Shown here: piece after piece, positions 16,284-24,870 of the stretch | Layout of the letters: every line of letters starts with the position of its first letter | How positions within the stretch are numbered: the stretch's first letter is position 1 | Source of the DNA: Paraburkholderia susongensis | GTDB lineage: Bacteria; Pseudomonadota; Gammaproteobacteria; Burkholderiales; Burkholderiaceae | DNA length: 64,000 bases | NCBI RefSeq assembly: GCF_900177725.1 | Contig: NZ_FXAT01000014.1 | Span: forward strand, 117,344 to 181,343 | Direction: 5' to 3' | Translations under genes and position numbers: made by a program | Notes under the pieces: model-generated | What the model saw: only the letters and a program-made list of their open reading frames with translations | Databases searched by the model: none | What the model was told of the DNA's origin: nothing

Positions 16284-17729
16284 ATGGATCGCGTCAAAAC
16301 CCGTGCAGGCAGAAGGCGTGCATTGCGCACGCTCGGCGCATTGGCGGCGGGTGCAGCGTTGCCGCTGTCGCGTGTGGAGCCCGCGTTTGCGCTGATACCG
16401 GATGTGCAGCCTCGGCATGCACGTGATCGCATGATGACGGACCTGATCGGCACGAACGGTTGGGCGGGATCGGCGGCCGACATCGAGATGTGGCGCGCAA
16501 TGGGCATCAGTTGGGGGCGGGGCTCGGTGGGGCCTGGCCAGCCTGATGGCCCCAGCGAGACCATGCGCGTCGACCGGACCGGCGTCGCCTTCGACAGCGA
16601 TCTGCAGTCGGTGCTGGTTCGAAACGAGCGCAATGGAATCGGTTCGCTGTTGCTGCTCGGCTATACGCCGAGGTGGAACGCGAGTGTGCCGGGTGACACC
16701 AATTCAGCGCCCGTGGATGTCGACGCATGGAAGCAATATGTCGACGCGGTGGTTCGGAAGTATTCCGCGCCGCCTTATAACCTGCGCTATTTCCAGATCT
16801 GGAACGAGGCGGCTGGAAAGTTGTCGGGTGGGTTGCCGCAAGCCACGTTCTGGCATGGCCCGGACTTCAGTCAGGACGAAAAGCGTTCGAAGCCGTACGA
16901 GCGCGCCATGCAGGATTACGTCGAGAGAATTCATATTCCGGCGGCGCGCATCATTCGCCGTTACCACGCGTATGTGGTTTATGGCGGCTGGCCCGATCAG
17001 GGCGGCCTCGAGAACTTCCAGCGCTGGCTGGAGTACCGCAGTCCGGTATTGAACGAGCGAATGCTCGATTGGGTCGACTACATCGATACGCACTATCTCG
17101 CCGTTGCCGATCTCGATTCGCTGTATCAGCAGTACGTGAAGGACGGTCCTGCGCGCGGCATCTGGCAAACGGAGATCGGCGACGAATACATGAAGGATCC
17201 GCATTATTTGCCGCGCTATTTCTTCGAGTTCGCAGTGTGGGCACTCGCGAGGAATTGGGACGATCCGAACAAGTATCTGTCGATGATCTATCACTGGGAT
17301 GGCTATGAACCTTTCCGTCTGACGCATCGCGGGCCGCCCGCGCGAACTTACAACGTATCGGGCCGCAGTCTGATCGTGCTTCGTGAGACCGCGAGCGGCC
17401 GACTCGGCGGATTTTCAAAGCCGCTGCAGTTGGGCACGGGCGTTGCGGCAAGTGCATTGCTTTCCGGCGACGATCTGGTGATGCAGGTCAGCGCGAGTGC
17501 GGGCTGGCAAACCGTCGCAATTGGCGGTCTTGGCGCCGCGCGTTCGCGTGTGACACGGGTCGAATTTATCGATGCACTCACTGGCAACGCGAGTGCGCCG
17601 GACGATCTTGCATCGAGCTGGGAAAACGGCCAGATGAAAGTGCGCTTCAAAGTACCTGACCAGGTCAACGGTGCCGGCAACAATCCGCCGAAGCACCTGG
17701 CTTATCTGGTCGTGCGCCATGCCGCGTAG
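16284..17729 (+). CDS. Exported PslG/GH39-like glycoside hydrolase
   Basis: 481 aa with a twin-arginine-type leader (GRRRALRTLGALAAGAALPLS, hydrophobic to about residue 36), so probably exported to the periplasm. The body is a clan GH-A TIM barrel: NGWAGSAADIEMWRAMGISWGR opens the barrel, the acid/base glutamate is Glu175 in FQIWNEAAG, and the nucleophile is probably Glu297 in IWQTEIGDEY. A C-terminal beta domain follows from about residue 370. The arrangement resembles PslG, the hydrolase inside the Pseudomonas psl locus, and GH39 more widely. Located between two glycosyltransferase genes, it likely trims or releases the nascent polysaccharide. Exact GH family is uncertain because clan A families look alike at this level. 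Confidence 0.75.
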   Translation: MDRVKTRAGRRRALRTLGALAAGAALPLSRVEPAFALIPDVQPRHARDRMMTDLIGTNGWAGSAADIEMWRAMGISWGRGSVGPGQPDGPSETMRVDRTGVAFDSDLQSVLVRNERNGIGSLLLLGYTPRWNASVPGDTNSAPVDVDAWKQYVDAVVRKYSAPPYNLRYFQIWNEAAGKLSGGLPQATFWHGPDFSQDEKRSKPYERAMQDYVERIHIPAARIIRRYHAYVVYGGWPDQGGLENFQRWLEYRSPVLNERMLDWVDYIDTHYLAVADLDSLYQQYVKDGPARGIWQTEIGDEYMKDPHYLPRYFFEFAVWALARNWDDPNKYLSMIYHWDGYEPFRLTHRGPPARTYNVSGRSLIVLRETASGRLGGFSKPLQLGTGVAASALLSGDDLVMQVSASAGWQTVAIGGLGAARSRVTRVEFIDALTGNASAPDDLASSWENGQMKVRFKVPDQVNGAGNNPPKHLAYLVVRHAA

Positions 17730-17816
17730 GAGTGGCTTGTGGCGCAGCCGTATGTCGTGCGTATGACGGCCGCCGGGCGCCGGCGGGCCGAACCTGACAG
17801 ATAGCATTGAGACATC

Positions 17817-18827
17817 ATGAAACACGTCACCATTGCGATATGCAATTACAACTACGAGCGCTATCTGGCTGCGGCAATCGACTCGGCGCTTGCGCAGGTC
17901 TATCCGGCAACGAACGTCATGGTCGTCGACGATGGTTCGACCGACGGCTCCCGCGCGATCATGGAACGCTATGGCAATCGTATTTCAGCCGTTTTCAAGG
18001 CGAATGGCGGTCAGGTTTCGGCCTACAACCACGCAATCGCCTTGCTGGAAACGGAGTACGTGATCTTTCTCGATTCGGACGACGTGTTGTATCCCGACGC
18101 AGTCTCCGAAGTGATGCGCGTGTTCGATGATGGCGAATGGTCGAAGGTGCAATTCCGCCTCGACGTGATGGACGGCGAGGGCGTCTCGACCGGCGCGTAC
18201 GTGCCGCACAGCGAGCCGCCTCACGACTGCGCGAGGCTATTGGAGGGCGGCTGGCTCTATCCGTCCCCGCCCGCCTCGGGTAATGCTTACCGTGTGAATG
18301 CGCTCAGGCAGATCTTTCCGGTTCCCGAAGAAGGTGTCAATCGCTATGGCGCGGACTTTTATGCGATCTATGGCGTTGCGCTGACCGGGCCGATTGCCAC
18401 CGTGCCGAAGTCCCTGGGGGGCTATCGCGTGCATAACGCGGGCAGCGAAACGGTGTCGTTCGCGAACTCCGAGCAACTCACCAAGGCGCCACGGGCGTTC
18501 AACATGCGATGGGCGATATTGAGGAATATCGCAAAAGACCGGCTGGAAATAGAGCTTCCGCCGACCTTTCAGGACTTCTCTCACGAGAAGGCGACGTTCT
18601 GTTCGAACCTCTACCACGCGAAATTTTTTACACGCTGGCGCTGGATGATCCGCGATTCGCGCAGTTATCTGCATACGATTGTCGCGAATCCATTCTGGAG
18701 TCTGAAGAAAAAGCTCGGAACGCTCGTGCTTTCGAGCCTGTGCCTCGTGCCTTACTCGCCGCTGTCCGACTTCGCCGTGCGCTATATCGCCAACCCGCTA
18801 GCGCGCCGACGCGTGGCGGGGCGTTGA
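17817..18827 (+). CDS. Glycosyltransferase family 2
   Basis: 336 aa, inverting GT-A enzyme. The N-terminus is the classic nucleotide-binding half: VTIAICNYNYERYLAAAIDSALAQ, then VMVVDDGSTDGS (35-45), GGQVSAYNHAI, and the metal/donor-binding DSDD in YVIFLDSDDV (Asp86, Asp88, Asp89). The C-terminal third has a basic, amphipathic region (KKKLGTLVLSSLCLVPYSPLSDF), fitting membrane association rather than a transmembrane channel. It should transfer one sugar to the EPS repeat unit. It overlaps nothing and is followed 20 bases later by the flippase start. Donor and acceptor cannot be read from sequence. Confidence 0.9.
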   Translation: MKHVTIAICNYNYERYLAAAIDSALAQVYPATNVMVVDDGSTDGSRAIMERYGNRISAVFKANGGQVSAYNHAIALLETEYVIFLDSDDVLYPDAVSEVMRVFDDGEWSKVQFRLDVMDGEGVSTGAYVPHSEPPHDCARLLEGGWLYPSPPASGNAYRVNALRQIFPVPEEGVNRYGADFYAIYGVALTGPIATVPKSLGGYRVHNAGSETVSFANSEQLTKAPRAFNMRWAILRNIAKDRLEIELPPTFQDFSHEKATFCSNLYHAKFFTRWRWMIRDSRSYLHTIVANPFWSLKKKLGTLVLSSLCLVPYSPLSDFAVRYIANPLARRRVAGR

Positions 18828-18847
18828 AGATGGGCAAGGAGAGCGGC

Positions 18848-20164
18848 ATGAATAGACGGGCGAGCGCCAATGTAGTCGCGTTTGTTTACGGCGGGTATCT
18901 GATGAGGTACGTGTACCTCATCATCGTCGTGCCGTTTTACGGCAGGGTTCTGGGCGTGGCCGAATACGGGCGGGTGCTCGCGTCGATGTCGCTGATGAAC
19001 GTGATCTGGATGCTCGTGAGCTATGGATTCACTTTCGTTGGCATGCGCGAAGTCTCGAAAGCGCAGTCGGCGGAGGAATGCAATGCGATCTATTCGTTGC
19101 ACGTCAGCGCGCGACTCCTGCTGGCTCTGCTTGGCGGGGTCATCGGCGTCGTGGCGACGATGAGTTCGCCGGTATTGTCGGAGCGGCCGCTAATCGGCTT
19201 GCTTGCAACGTTGCTCGGTGTCGTGTCGGCGCTGAATCTCGGCTGGCTGTTTCAGGGCCGTCAGTACTTTCGCACCCCGATCATGATCGAGGTGTTCGGC
19301 TTTGCATTGAGCCTCGTGCTGGTGCTGAGTCTCGTCAGAGGACCCAACGACGCGGTTTGGGTATTGGCGAGTCTGCTGATTTCCGGCATCGCGTCGTCGA
19401 TCATTTCATATGGATTGACGACGTGGCAACTGGGCTGGCCGCGTTTGAGGCTCGCGGGCGTCATGCCTCTCCTGCGAAGCTCGACGATGCTGTTCTGCTA
19501 TTCGTCCGGCTCCGTGGTGTTCACGGCGTCGTCGACCTATCTGCTGACATTGTTGTCCACGCCCGCACAGGTGGGCTATTTCGGTGCAGCAGAGCGCTTT
19601 GTGACTATCGGACTCAGCCTGATGGGGCCCGCTTCGCAGGTGTTCATTCCGACGATATCGCGGCAACTCGCACATGGCGACAAGGAGGGCGCACACGTTA
19701 CGACGCGTCGCGGCGCCATGTTGCTGCTCGGCTACGGCTTGCTGGTGTTTTGCGGTGCATTGACGCTTTCGCCTTTCATATTGCCGCTCATTCTGGGGCC
19801 CGCATTCGAACCGAGTGCTCACGTGCTTCAGGTGTTTGCGTGGATGTTTCCGTTCGCGGCCTTCAATGAATTCGTTGCGTTCTACGTATTCGTGCCGCGC
19901 AGGAAAGACAGGTTGCTCGCCGTTGTCGGCGTGATGTCGGGGCTCGCCAACCTTGCCGCCGCGCTCGTGCTTGCGCCGCGATACGGCGCGATGGGCATGG
20001 CAAGTGCTCGGGTAATCGGCGAGGCGACGTTGGCCGTGATCCTGATGGGCGTGATGATCCGCCTTGAACTGATTGGCCTGCTTCCGGGCGCCGAGCGCGC
20101 TCTGGAACGGGTTCGGATCGCATGCGGCTTTCGCGCGCAGGCGCGTGCCGGAAAGGACGATTGA
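18848..20164 (+). CDS. Oligosaccharide-unit flippase (Wzx-like)
   Basis: Polytopic inner-membrane protein that moves the undecaprenyl-linked repeat unit to the periplasmic face. The frame is open upstream into the GT2 gene, but AAGGAG at 18836-18841 points to ATG 18848 (MNRRASANVVAF), giving 438 aa, the usual Wzx length. About 12-14 hydrophobic segments are visible, with the polysaccharide_synt features FYGRVLGVAEYGRVLASMSLMNVIWML near the N-terminus, FVGMREVSKA, and LNLGWLFQGRQYFR in the middle. It is next to a glycosyltransferase on either side, as in other Wzx/Wzy-type loci. The ATG at 18830 is an alternative start. Confidence 0.88.
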   Translation: MNRRASANVVAFVYGGYLMRYVYLIIVVPFYGRVLGVAEYGRVLASMSLMNVIWMLVSYGFTFVGMREVSKAQSAEECNAIYSLHVSARLLLALLGGVIGVVATMSSPVLSERPLIGLLATLLGVVSALNLGWLFQGRQYFRTPIMIEVFGFALSLVLVLSLVRGPNDAVWVLASLLISGIASSIISYGLTTWQLGWPRLRLAGVMPLLRSSTMLFCYSSGSVVFTASSTYLLTLLSTPAQVGYFGAAERFVTIGLSLMGPASQVFIPTISRQLAHGDKEGAHVTTRRGAMLLLGYGLLVFCGALTLSPFILPLILGPAFEPSAHVLQVFAWMFPFAAFNEFVAFYVFVPRRKDRLLAVVGVMSGLANLAAALVLAPRYGAMGMASARVIGEATLAVILMGVMIRLELIGLLPGAERALERVRIACGFRAQARAGKDD

Positions 20165-20215
20165 AGCAGTGAACGGGTGTTTGGGGGGTTGGTTGGAATG
20201 TCACGGGAGGTCGAA

Positions 20216-21406
20216 GTGAAAGTCGCTATTGTTCACGATTGGCTGGTGGTGTCGGGAGGCGCCGAGAAGGTATTGAAGAACATCATCGAGTGTTTTCCGG
20301 ATGCGGACATCTTCTCGATTGTCGATTTTCTCGAAGACCGCGAATGCGTGAAAGGCAAACCAGTCAACACGTCGTTTATCCAGAGAATGCCGTTTGCGCG
20401 CAGACGTTACCGCGCGTATCTTCCGCTGATGCCGATCGCGATCGAACAGGTCGATCTGTCCGGCTACGACCTCGTTATCTCGAGCTCGCACGCCGTGGCA
20501 AAGGGCGTGTTGACCGGGCCGAATCAGGTGCATATCAGCTATATTCATTCGCCGATCCGCTACGCGTGGGATTTGCAGCATCAGTATCTGCGAGAGTCGC
20601 ATCTGAATACGGGAATTCGCTCGGCGTTGGCGCGCGTGCTGCTTCATTACATTCGCGGGTGGGATTCGCGCTCGGCCAACGGTGTCGATCATCTCGTCGC
20701 CAATTCGCAGTTCATTGCGCGGCGGATCAGGAAGGCGTATCAGCGCGACTCCACGGTCATTTATCCGCCGGTCGATCTGGCGAACATGACGATCCGCACG
20801 CAGAAGGACGATTTTTACGTAACGGCTTCGCGCATGGTGCCTTACAAGCGCATCGATCTGATCGTGCAGGCCTTTTCGCAAACGCCCGAGCGCAGACTCG
20901 TCGTGATCGGCGACGGTCCCGAGATGAAAAAGATCAAGGCGGTGGCCGGTGAAAACGTGGAGATTCTCGGTCATCAGCCGTCCCACGTTCTGACCGATTA
21001 CTTGCAGCGCGCCCGCGCATTCGTGTTCGCGGCGGAAGAAGACTTTGGTATTTCCGTAGTCGAGGCGCAGGCATGCGGGACGCCGGTTATCGCGTTCGGT
21101 AGAGGCGGTGCGCTCGAATCCGTGGTGGGTCTGCCGCTCGAACGGGCCACTGGGGTTTTCTTCGGCGCGCAGACCGCGGAATCGCTGCTCGAAGCGGTGG
21201 ACCGGTTCGAAAGCAATCTGGACGTGTTCGACCCACGCCAGTGCCGAAAAAACGCCGAGCGTTTTTCGTCGGAGAACTTCAAGAAGGCGCTAATGGGCTT
21301 CGTCGACTCGCGGCTTCCGTATGCGTGCGTCGAGCAGTTTCTTCCGTATCCCGCTAGCGGACCGCTGTCCGTCGAAGAGCGTCATCTCGCCGACGTCACG
21401 CCTTGA
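20216..21406 (+). CDS. Glycosyltransferase family 4 (GT-B)
   Basis: 396 aa from GTG 20216, chosen because GGGAGG (20205-20210) lies five bases before it and because the protein then starts with VKVAIVHDWLVVSGGAEKVL, the normal first strand of this subgroup. GVLTGPNQVHISYIHSPIRYAWDL and VANSQFIARRIRKAY mark the acceptor domain; ASRMVPYKRIDLIVQAF and VIGDGPEMKKIK the donor domain. The E-x7-E pair is Glu275/Glu283 in EDFGISVVEAQACGTPV. Close relatives are annotated as mannosyltransferases. Its last 25 bases overlap the 3' end of the convergent polymerase gene. It is the last gene of the first plus-strand EPS operon. Confidence 0.9.
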   Translation: MKVAIVHDWLVVSGGAEKVLKNIIECFPDADIFSIVDFLEDRECVKGKPVNTSFIQRMPFARRRYRAYLPLMPIAIEQVDLSGYDLVISSSHAVAKGVLTGPNQVHISYIHSPIRYAWDLQHQYLRESHLNTGIRSALARVLLHYIRGWDSRSANGVDHLVANSQFIARRIRKAYQRDSTVIYPPVDLANMTIRTQKDDFYVTASRMVPYKRIDLIVQAFSQTPERRLVVIGDGPEMKKIKAVAGENVEILGHQPSHVLTDYLQRARAFVFAAEEDFGISVVEAQACGTPVIAFGRGGALESVVGLPLERATGVFFGAQTAESLLEAVDRFESNLDVFDPRQCRKNAERFSSENFKKALMGFVDSRLPYACVEQFLPYPASGPLSVEERHLADVTP

Positions 21407-22668
21407 GAGTGCGACGGGCGTCGTTGTGCGACGCCCGTCCTGCGTGCCCGTGGATCGAACGCGAATACGGAAACAGCAAGCGGGCGCGCGGCAAGCAGAA
21501 GAGAGATGACGAGAGAGAGAATCAGAACATTCGACGGCGAAACCATCCGATGTTCGGTTGCCGACATGACAAGCAGGCAAACCGACGAGATTTCGACAAA
21601 CCGGAAAGCCGCGAAATTACGCCCGCCGTCCACCAGGGCGGCAAATGCCGCACCCTGCTTGCTCCACTCGATCAGCTTCCAGAAGAACGCCAGGATCAGC
21701 GTGAGACCCACCAGACCCAGCTCCGCAAGGATGTTCAGGTAGGAGTTGTGAGCGTGAGAGTCGCTATGTTCGATCACGACGTCCGACGGCACGCCGAGCA
21801 GATGAAAGTACGAGGCGATACTGCCGATATGATCGTCGAACGAGCCGAAGCCAAGACCGACGAGTGGGCTCTGCTCGAAATACGCGAGTGCTCGCGGCCA
21901 TAACCATTCGTAGCGGATGTCCAGATTGGCGACCTTTTCATCCTGGTTATGGATGGAGAACGTATAGCCCATGTAATCGACCGTCGGGTCGGTATGGTAG
22001 ATCGCCATGGAAATCGAAACGAGCAGGAGCACCGCGATCAGTGAAGCGAGCAGCCAGCGCTTGCGGCCGAAGTACAGGTACGGAAGGATTGCCACGGCGC
22101 CGACCAGCGAGCCGCGGCTGTAGGTGGAGAACAGCATGAGCGCGTTGAAGGCGAGCAGCACGACAAGCAGCTTGCTGCGCTTTTGCAGGTAGCAGGCCAC
22201 GCCGAGGCAGAACAGCATCGCGAAGAAGCCGCCGGCCGCATTACGGGCGATGAAGTAACTGCCGAACGAATCGCCGGGGTGCGTAAAAATGCTGGTCAGG
22301 CCGTTTTCGGCAACGTAGTAAGCGTAGAGCGGCAGATTGACGAGAACCGCAAACGTGAAGAACGTGCGAAGTACTTTGTTCAGATCCCAGCGGTGCGCAT
22401 ACAGACAACCGGCAAAAATGGGCGCATACGAAATGAAAAAATTGCCGTCACGTCGGTAAAAATCGAACTCAAGAAAAGACTGCGGATCGTAAAGCAGCGT
22501 CGAAGCGATGACGAGAAACGTAAAAGCGGCGAACGGCGTCATGAACGCAGGGTAGCTGCGCCCAAAAAAACGCCAGGAGCAGAACACGAGAGGAACGAAC
22601 CCGATCGCACTCACGGGTACGAAATTGGTGACGGTCAGAAAGAGTGCGAGTAGCGAGACGTAAGCCAT
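21382..22668 (-). CDS. O-antigen ligase/polymerase family protein (Wzy candidate)
   Basis: 428 aa polytopic membrane protein, the probable EPS polymerase. The frame extends to 23001, but the upstream part is not membrane-like; ATG 22668 (MAYVSLLALFLTVTNFVP) has GGAG before it and starts with a membrane helix, so I use it. About ten to twelve hydrophobic segments are visible with the large periplasmic loop characteristic of Wzy_C/O-antigen ligases near residues 240-310, including LVGLGFGSFDDH and the HAHNSYLNILAELGLVGL pattern (H-x-H-N) that marks the family. It is the only gene of the core EPS locus on the minus strand and overlaps the convergent glycosyltransferase by 25 bases. Confidence 0.85.
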   Translation of the reverse strand: MAYVSLLALFLTVTNFVPVSAIGFVPLVFCSWRFFGRSYPAFMTPFAAFTFLVIASTLLYDPQSFLEFDFYRRDGNFFISYAPIFAGCLYAHRWDLNKVLRTFFTFAVLVNLPLYAYYVAENGLTSIFTHPGDSFGSYFIARNAAGGFFAMLFCLGVACYLQKRSKLLVVLLAFNALMLFSTYSRGSLVGAVAILPYLYFGRKRWLLASLIAVLLLVSISMAIYHTDPTVDYMGYTFSIHNQDEKVANLDIRYEWLWPRALAYFEQSPLVGLGFGSFDDHIGSIASYFHLLGVPSDVVIEHSDSHAHNSYLNILAELGLVGLTLILAFFWKLIEWSKQGAAFAALVDGGRNFAAFRFVEISSVCLLVMSATEHRMVSPSNVLILSLVISLLLAARPLAVSVFAFDPRARRTGVAQRRPSHSQGVTSAR

Positions 22669-23314
22669 TGCAGCTCCAGAAAACAGATGGCGCACCGTTC
22701 GAGGATCGACCTGTGTGCTGGATGACGGTATGAATGGGAAGCGGGATGCTGCCGTTGCATCGGCGAGGGGCAATATCAGTGCCCGGTTCCGGCATGAATG
22801 TGTCGTGACGTTCATTTGAACGGTAGCACGTGTGGCCGTTGATTGGCAATCCTCTGCTTGCCCTCTGCAATAGGAATGCAAGCTCGTTCGCAGACCTGCT
22901 AAATGAAGCCCGCGACACGGGCCAAAACCTCCTCGGTTCGCGCCAGAAGTGCTGCATTGCGATGGGGTCTTACTATGATTGAACACATCGGGGCACGACA
23001 TAGATCAACGCCACGGATGTCGTTGCTCCATTCGTTCTTTCGTTTTTTTCGCTATCCGGTCGTCGTCGATCAGACTGCTGCGATCCGGCCATGCAGTTTC
23101 CTTCGCAGTTCCCGTATTTCCCAAGCGAGCCGGATTCACTGCCGGCATATACATCTTTCACTGCGAACCGAACGGCTGGTTGGGTCCGTCTGACGCGGAT
23201 GTCCGGTCATCAATCACACGAGAAGGCATTGGCGCGATTCATGTCGCAACGCGTTAGGCGTTGACGGCGATAGAGAATCATTCGCTGGCCGGCTTCAATG
23301 GCAAGGAGCTAGAG
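22669..23314. other. Divergent promoter region between polymerase and manC
   Basis: About 645 bases without a supported gene; open frames on both strands are short or extend real genes without ribosome-binding sites. It must contain the promoters of the inverted polymerase gene (towards 22668) and of the second EPS operon beginning with manC. I could not identify a specific operator. Base composition is lower in GC than the flanking genes. Confidence 0.45.
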
Positions 23315-24829
23315 ATGGGTAAGGTTACGGCGGCGGCAGCCGCGATGGATGTCGAAGCGACGCAGCAGAACGCACTCGATTTTCCGCCACTCGTGCAGGT
23401 CATTCTGGCGGGCGGTGCCGGTACGCGCCTGTGGCCGGTGTCGCGCGAACAGTTTCCGAAGCAGTTGATCGACGTCATCGGCAATCAGACCTTGCTGCAG
23501 TCCACGATGGGACGCATGGCCGGTTTTGAAGGCCCGTGGGATATCGCGGCAGATCCCGTCGTCGTCTGCGGTGCGGAGCATTATTTCGCCACTTACGAGC
23601 AGGCGCGCGAAATCGGCGTGAATGCGCGCATCATCGTTGAGCCCGCGCGCCGCGACACCGCCCCCGCGCTTACGCTTGCCGCGTTGAACGCATGTGCCGG
23701 CGGCGAGGACGCGATCCTGGTCGCGATGCCCGCGGACCATGCGATAGCGAACCTCGAAGCGCTCCACCACGCGATCGACAGCGCGGCGGCCCATGCGCAA
23801 AAGGGGGCCATTGTCACGCTGGGCGTTCCCCCCGAACGCGCCGATACGGGCTTCGGCTATATCCGTCTTGGCGGCGTGTTGCAGGATGGCGCGCGCCGCA
23901 TCGAGCGATTCGTCGAGAAGCCCGCCGCGGAACTTGCGGCTCAGTATGTCGAGTCCGGCAATTACTGGTGGAATAGCGGCATCTTCGTCGTGCGCGCGTC
24001 ACGCTGGCTTTCGGCCATCGAGCAGTTCCAGCCGGAAATGCATGCGGCGTGCGTCGAAGCCTATCGCGATGCCAAAAAGACCGATGAATGCGTGATTCCG
24101 GAGGCCGCAGGATTTTTGCGTTCGCCTTCCGATTCGATCGATTACGCGGTAATGGAGCAACTCGGCAAACCCGATGCCGCATTTGCCGGAGTCGTGGTGC
24201 CACTCGAAGCGGGCTGGTCGGATCTCGGCTCGTGGGACGCGGTCTGGCATGCGATGGAAAAGGACGAGTGCGGCAACGCTTCGAACGGCCGCGTGTTGTT
24301 CGAAGGCGCAACCGCGACCTACGCCCGCTCGCAGGGCGGCCGTTTGCTTGCCTGTGTCGGCACGAACAATCTGATCGTGATCGAAACCGACGACGCCGTG
24401 CTCGTGGCGGATCGCTCGCACGTTGAAGACATCAAGGGGCTCGTCTCGCGCATCCGGCGCGAGAAATCGCCCGAAGCCGATGCGCACAGAAAAGTCCGCC
24501 GTCCGTGGGGCTTTTACGATTCCGTCGATCACGGCGACCGCTTTCAGGTGAAGCGCATCGTCGTGATGCCGGGGGCGCGTCTGTCGTTGCAAATGCATCA
24601 TCATCGCGCGGAACACTGGGTGGTCGTGAGCGGAACAGCGCTCGTCACGCGTGGAGAAGAGCAGTTTCTTCTCGGCGAAAACGAGTCGACCTATATCCCG
24701 CTCGGTGTTCATCATCGGCTCGAAAATCCAGGCCGTGTGCCGCTGCAGATTATCGAGGTTCAGTCCGGCACTTATCTCGGCGAGGACGACATCGTCCGTT
24801 TCGACGACAAATATGGGCGATGCAGCTGA
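23315..24829 (+). CDS. manC: Mannose-1-phosphate guanylyltransferase/mannose-6-phosphate isomerase
   Basis: Bifunctional cytoplasmic enzyme supplying GDP-mannose: type II phosphomannose isomerase plus GDP-mannose pyrophosphorylase. I start at ATG 23315 because AAGGAG lies six bases before it (504 aa; family usual 470-520). The N-terminal nucleotidyltransferase has LAGGAGTRLWPVSREQFPKQ (about 31-50), and FVEKP in the middle. The C-terminal cupin (about 390-495) starts at RPWGFYD and holds the metal-binding LQMHHHRAEHW and HHRLENPG. It corresponds to BceA of Burkholderia cepacian clusters. Its stop overlaps one candidate start of the next gene, indicating an operon with the initiating transferase. 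Confidence 0.93.
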   Translation: MGKVTAAAAAMDVEATQQNALDFPPLVQVILAGGAGTRLWPVSREQFPKQLIDVIGNQTLLQSTMGRMAGFEGPWDIAADPVVVCGAEHYFATYEQAREIGVNARIIVEPARRDTAPALTLAALNACAGGEDAILVAMPADHAIANLEALHHAIDSAAAHAQKGAIVTLGVPPERADTGFGYIRLGGVLQDGARRIERFVEKPAAELAAQYVESGNYWWNSGIFVVRASRWLSAIEQFQPEMHAACVEAYRDAKKTDECVIPEAAGFLRSPSDSIDYAVMEQLGKPDAAFAGVVVPLEAGWSDLGSWDAVWHAMEKDECGNASNGRVLFEGATATYARSQGGRLLACVGTNNLIVIETDDAVLVADRSHVEDIKGLVSRIRREKSPEADAHRKVRRPWGFYDSVDHGDRFQVKRIVVMPGARLSLQMHHHRAEHWVVVSGTALVTRGEEQFLLGENESTYIPLGVHHRLENPGRVPLQIIEVQSGTYLGEDDIVRFDDKYGRCS

Positions 24830-24870
24830 TGCGCTGGAGCCGAACGGACGCGTCCTATGAGGGGGCCGCA

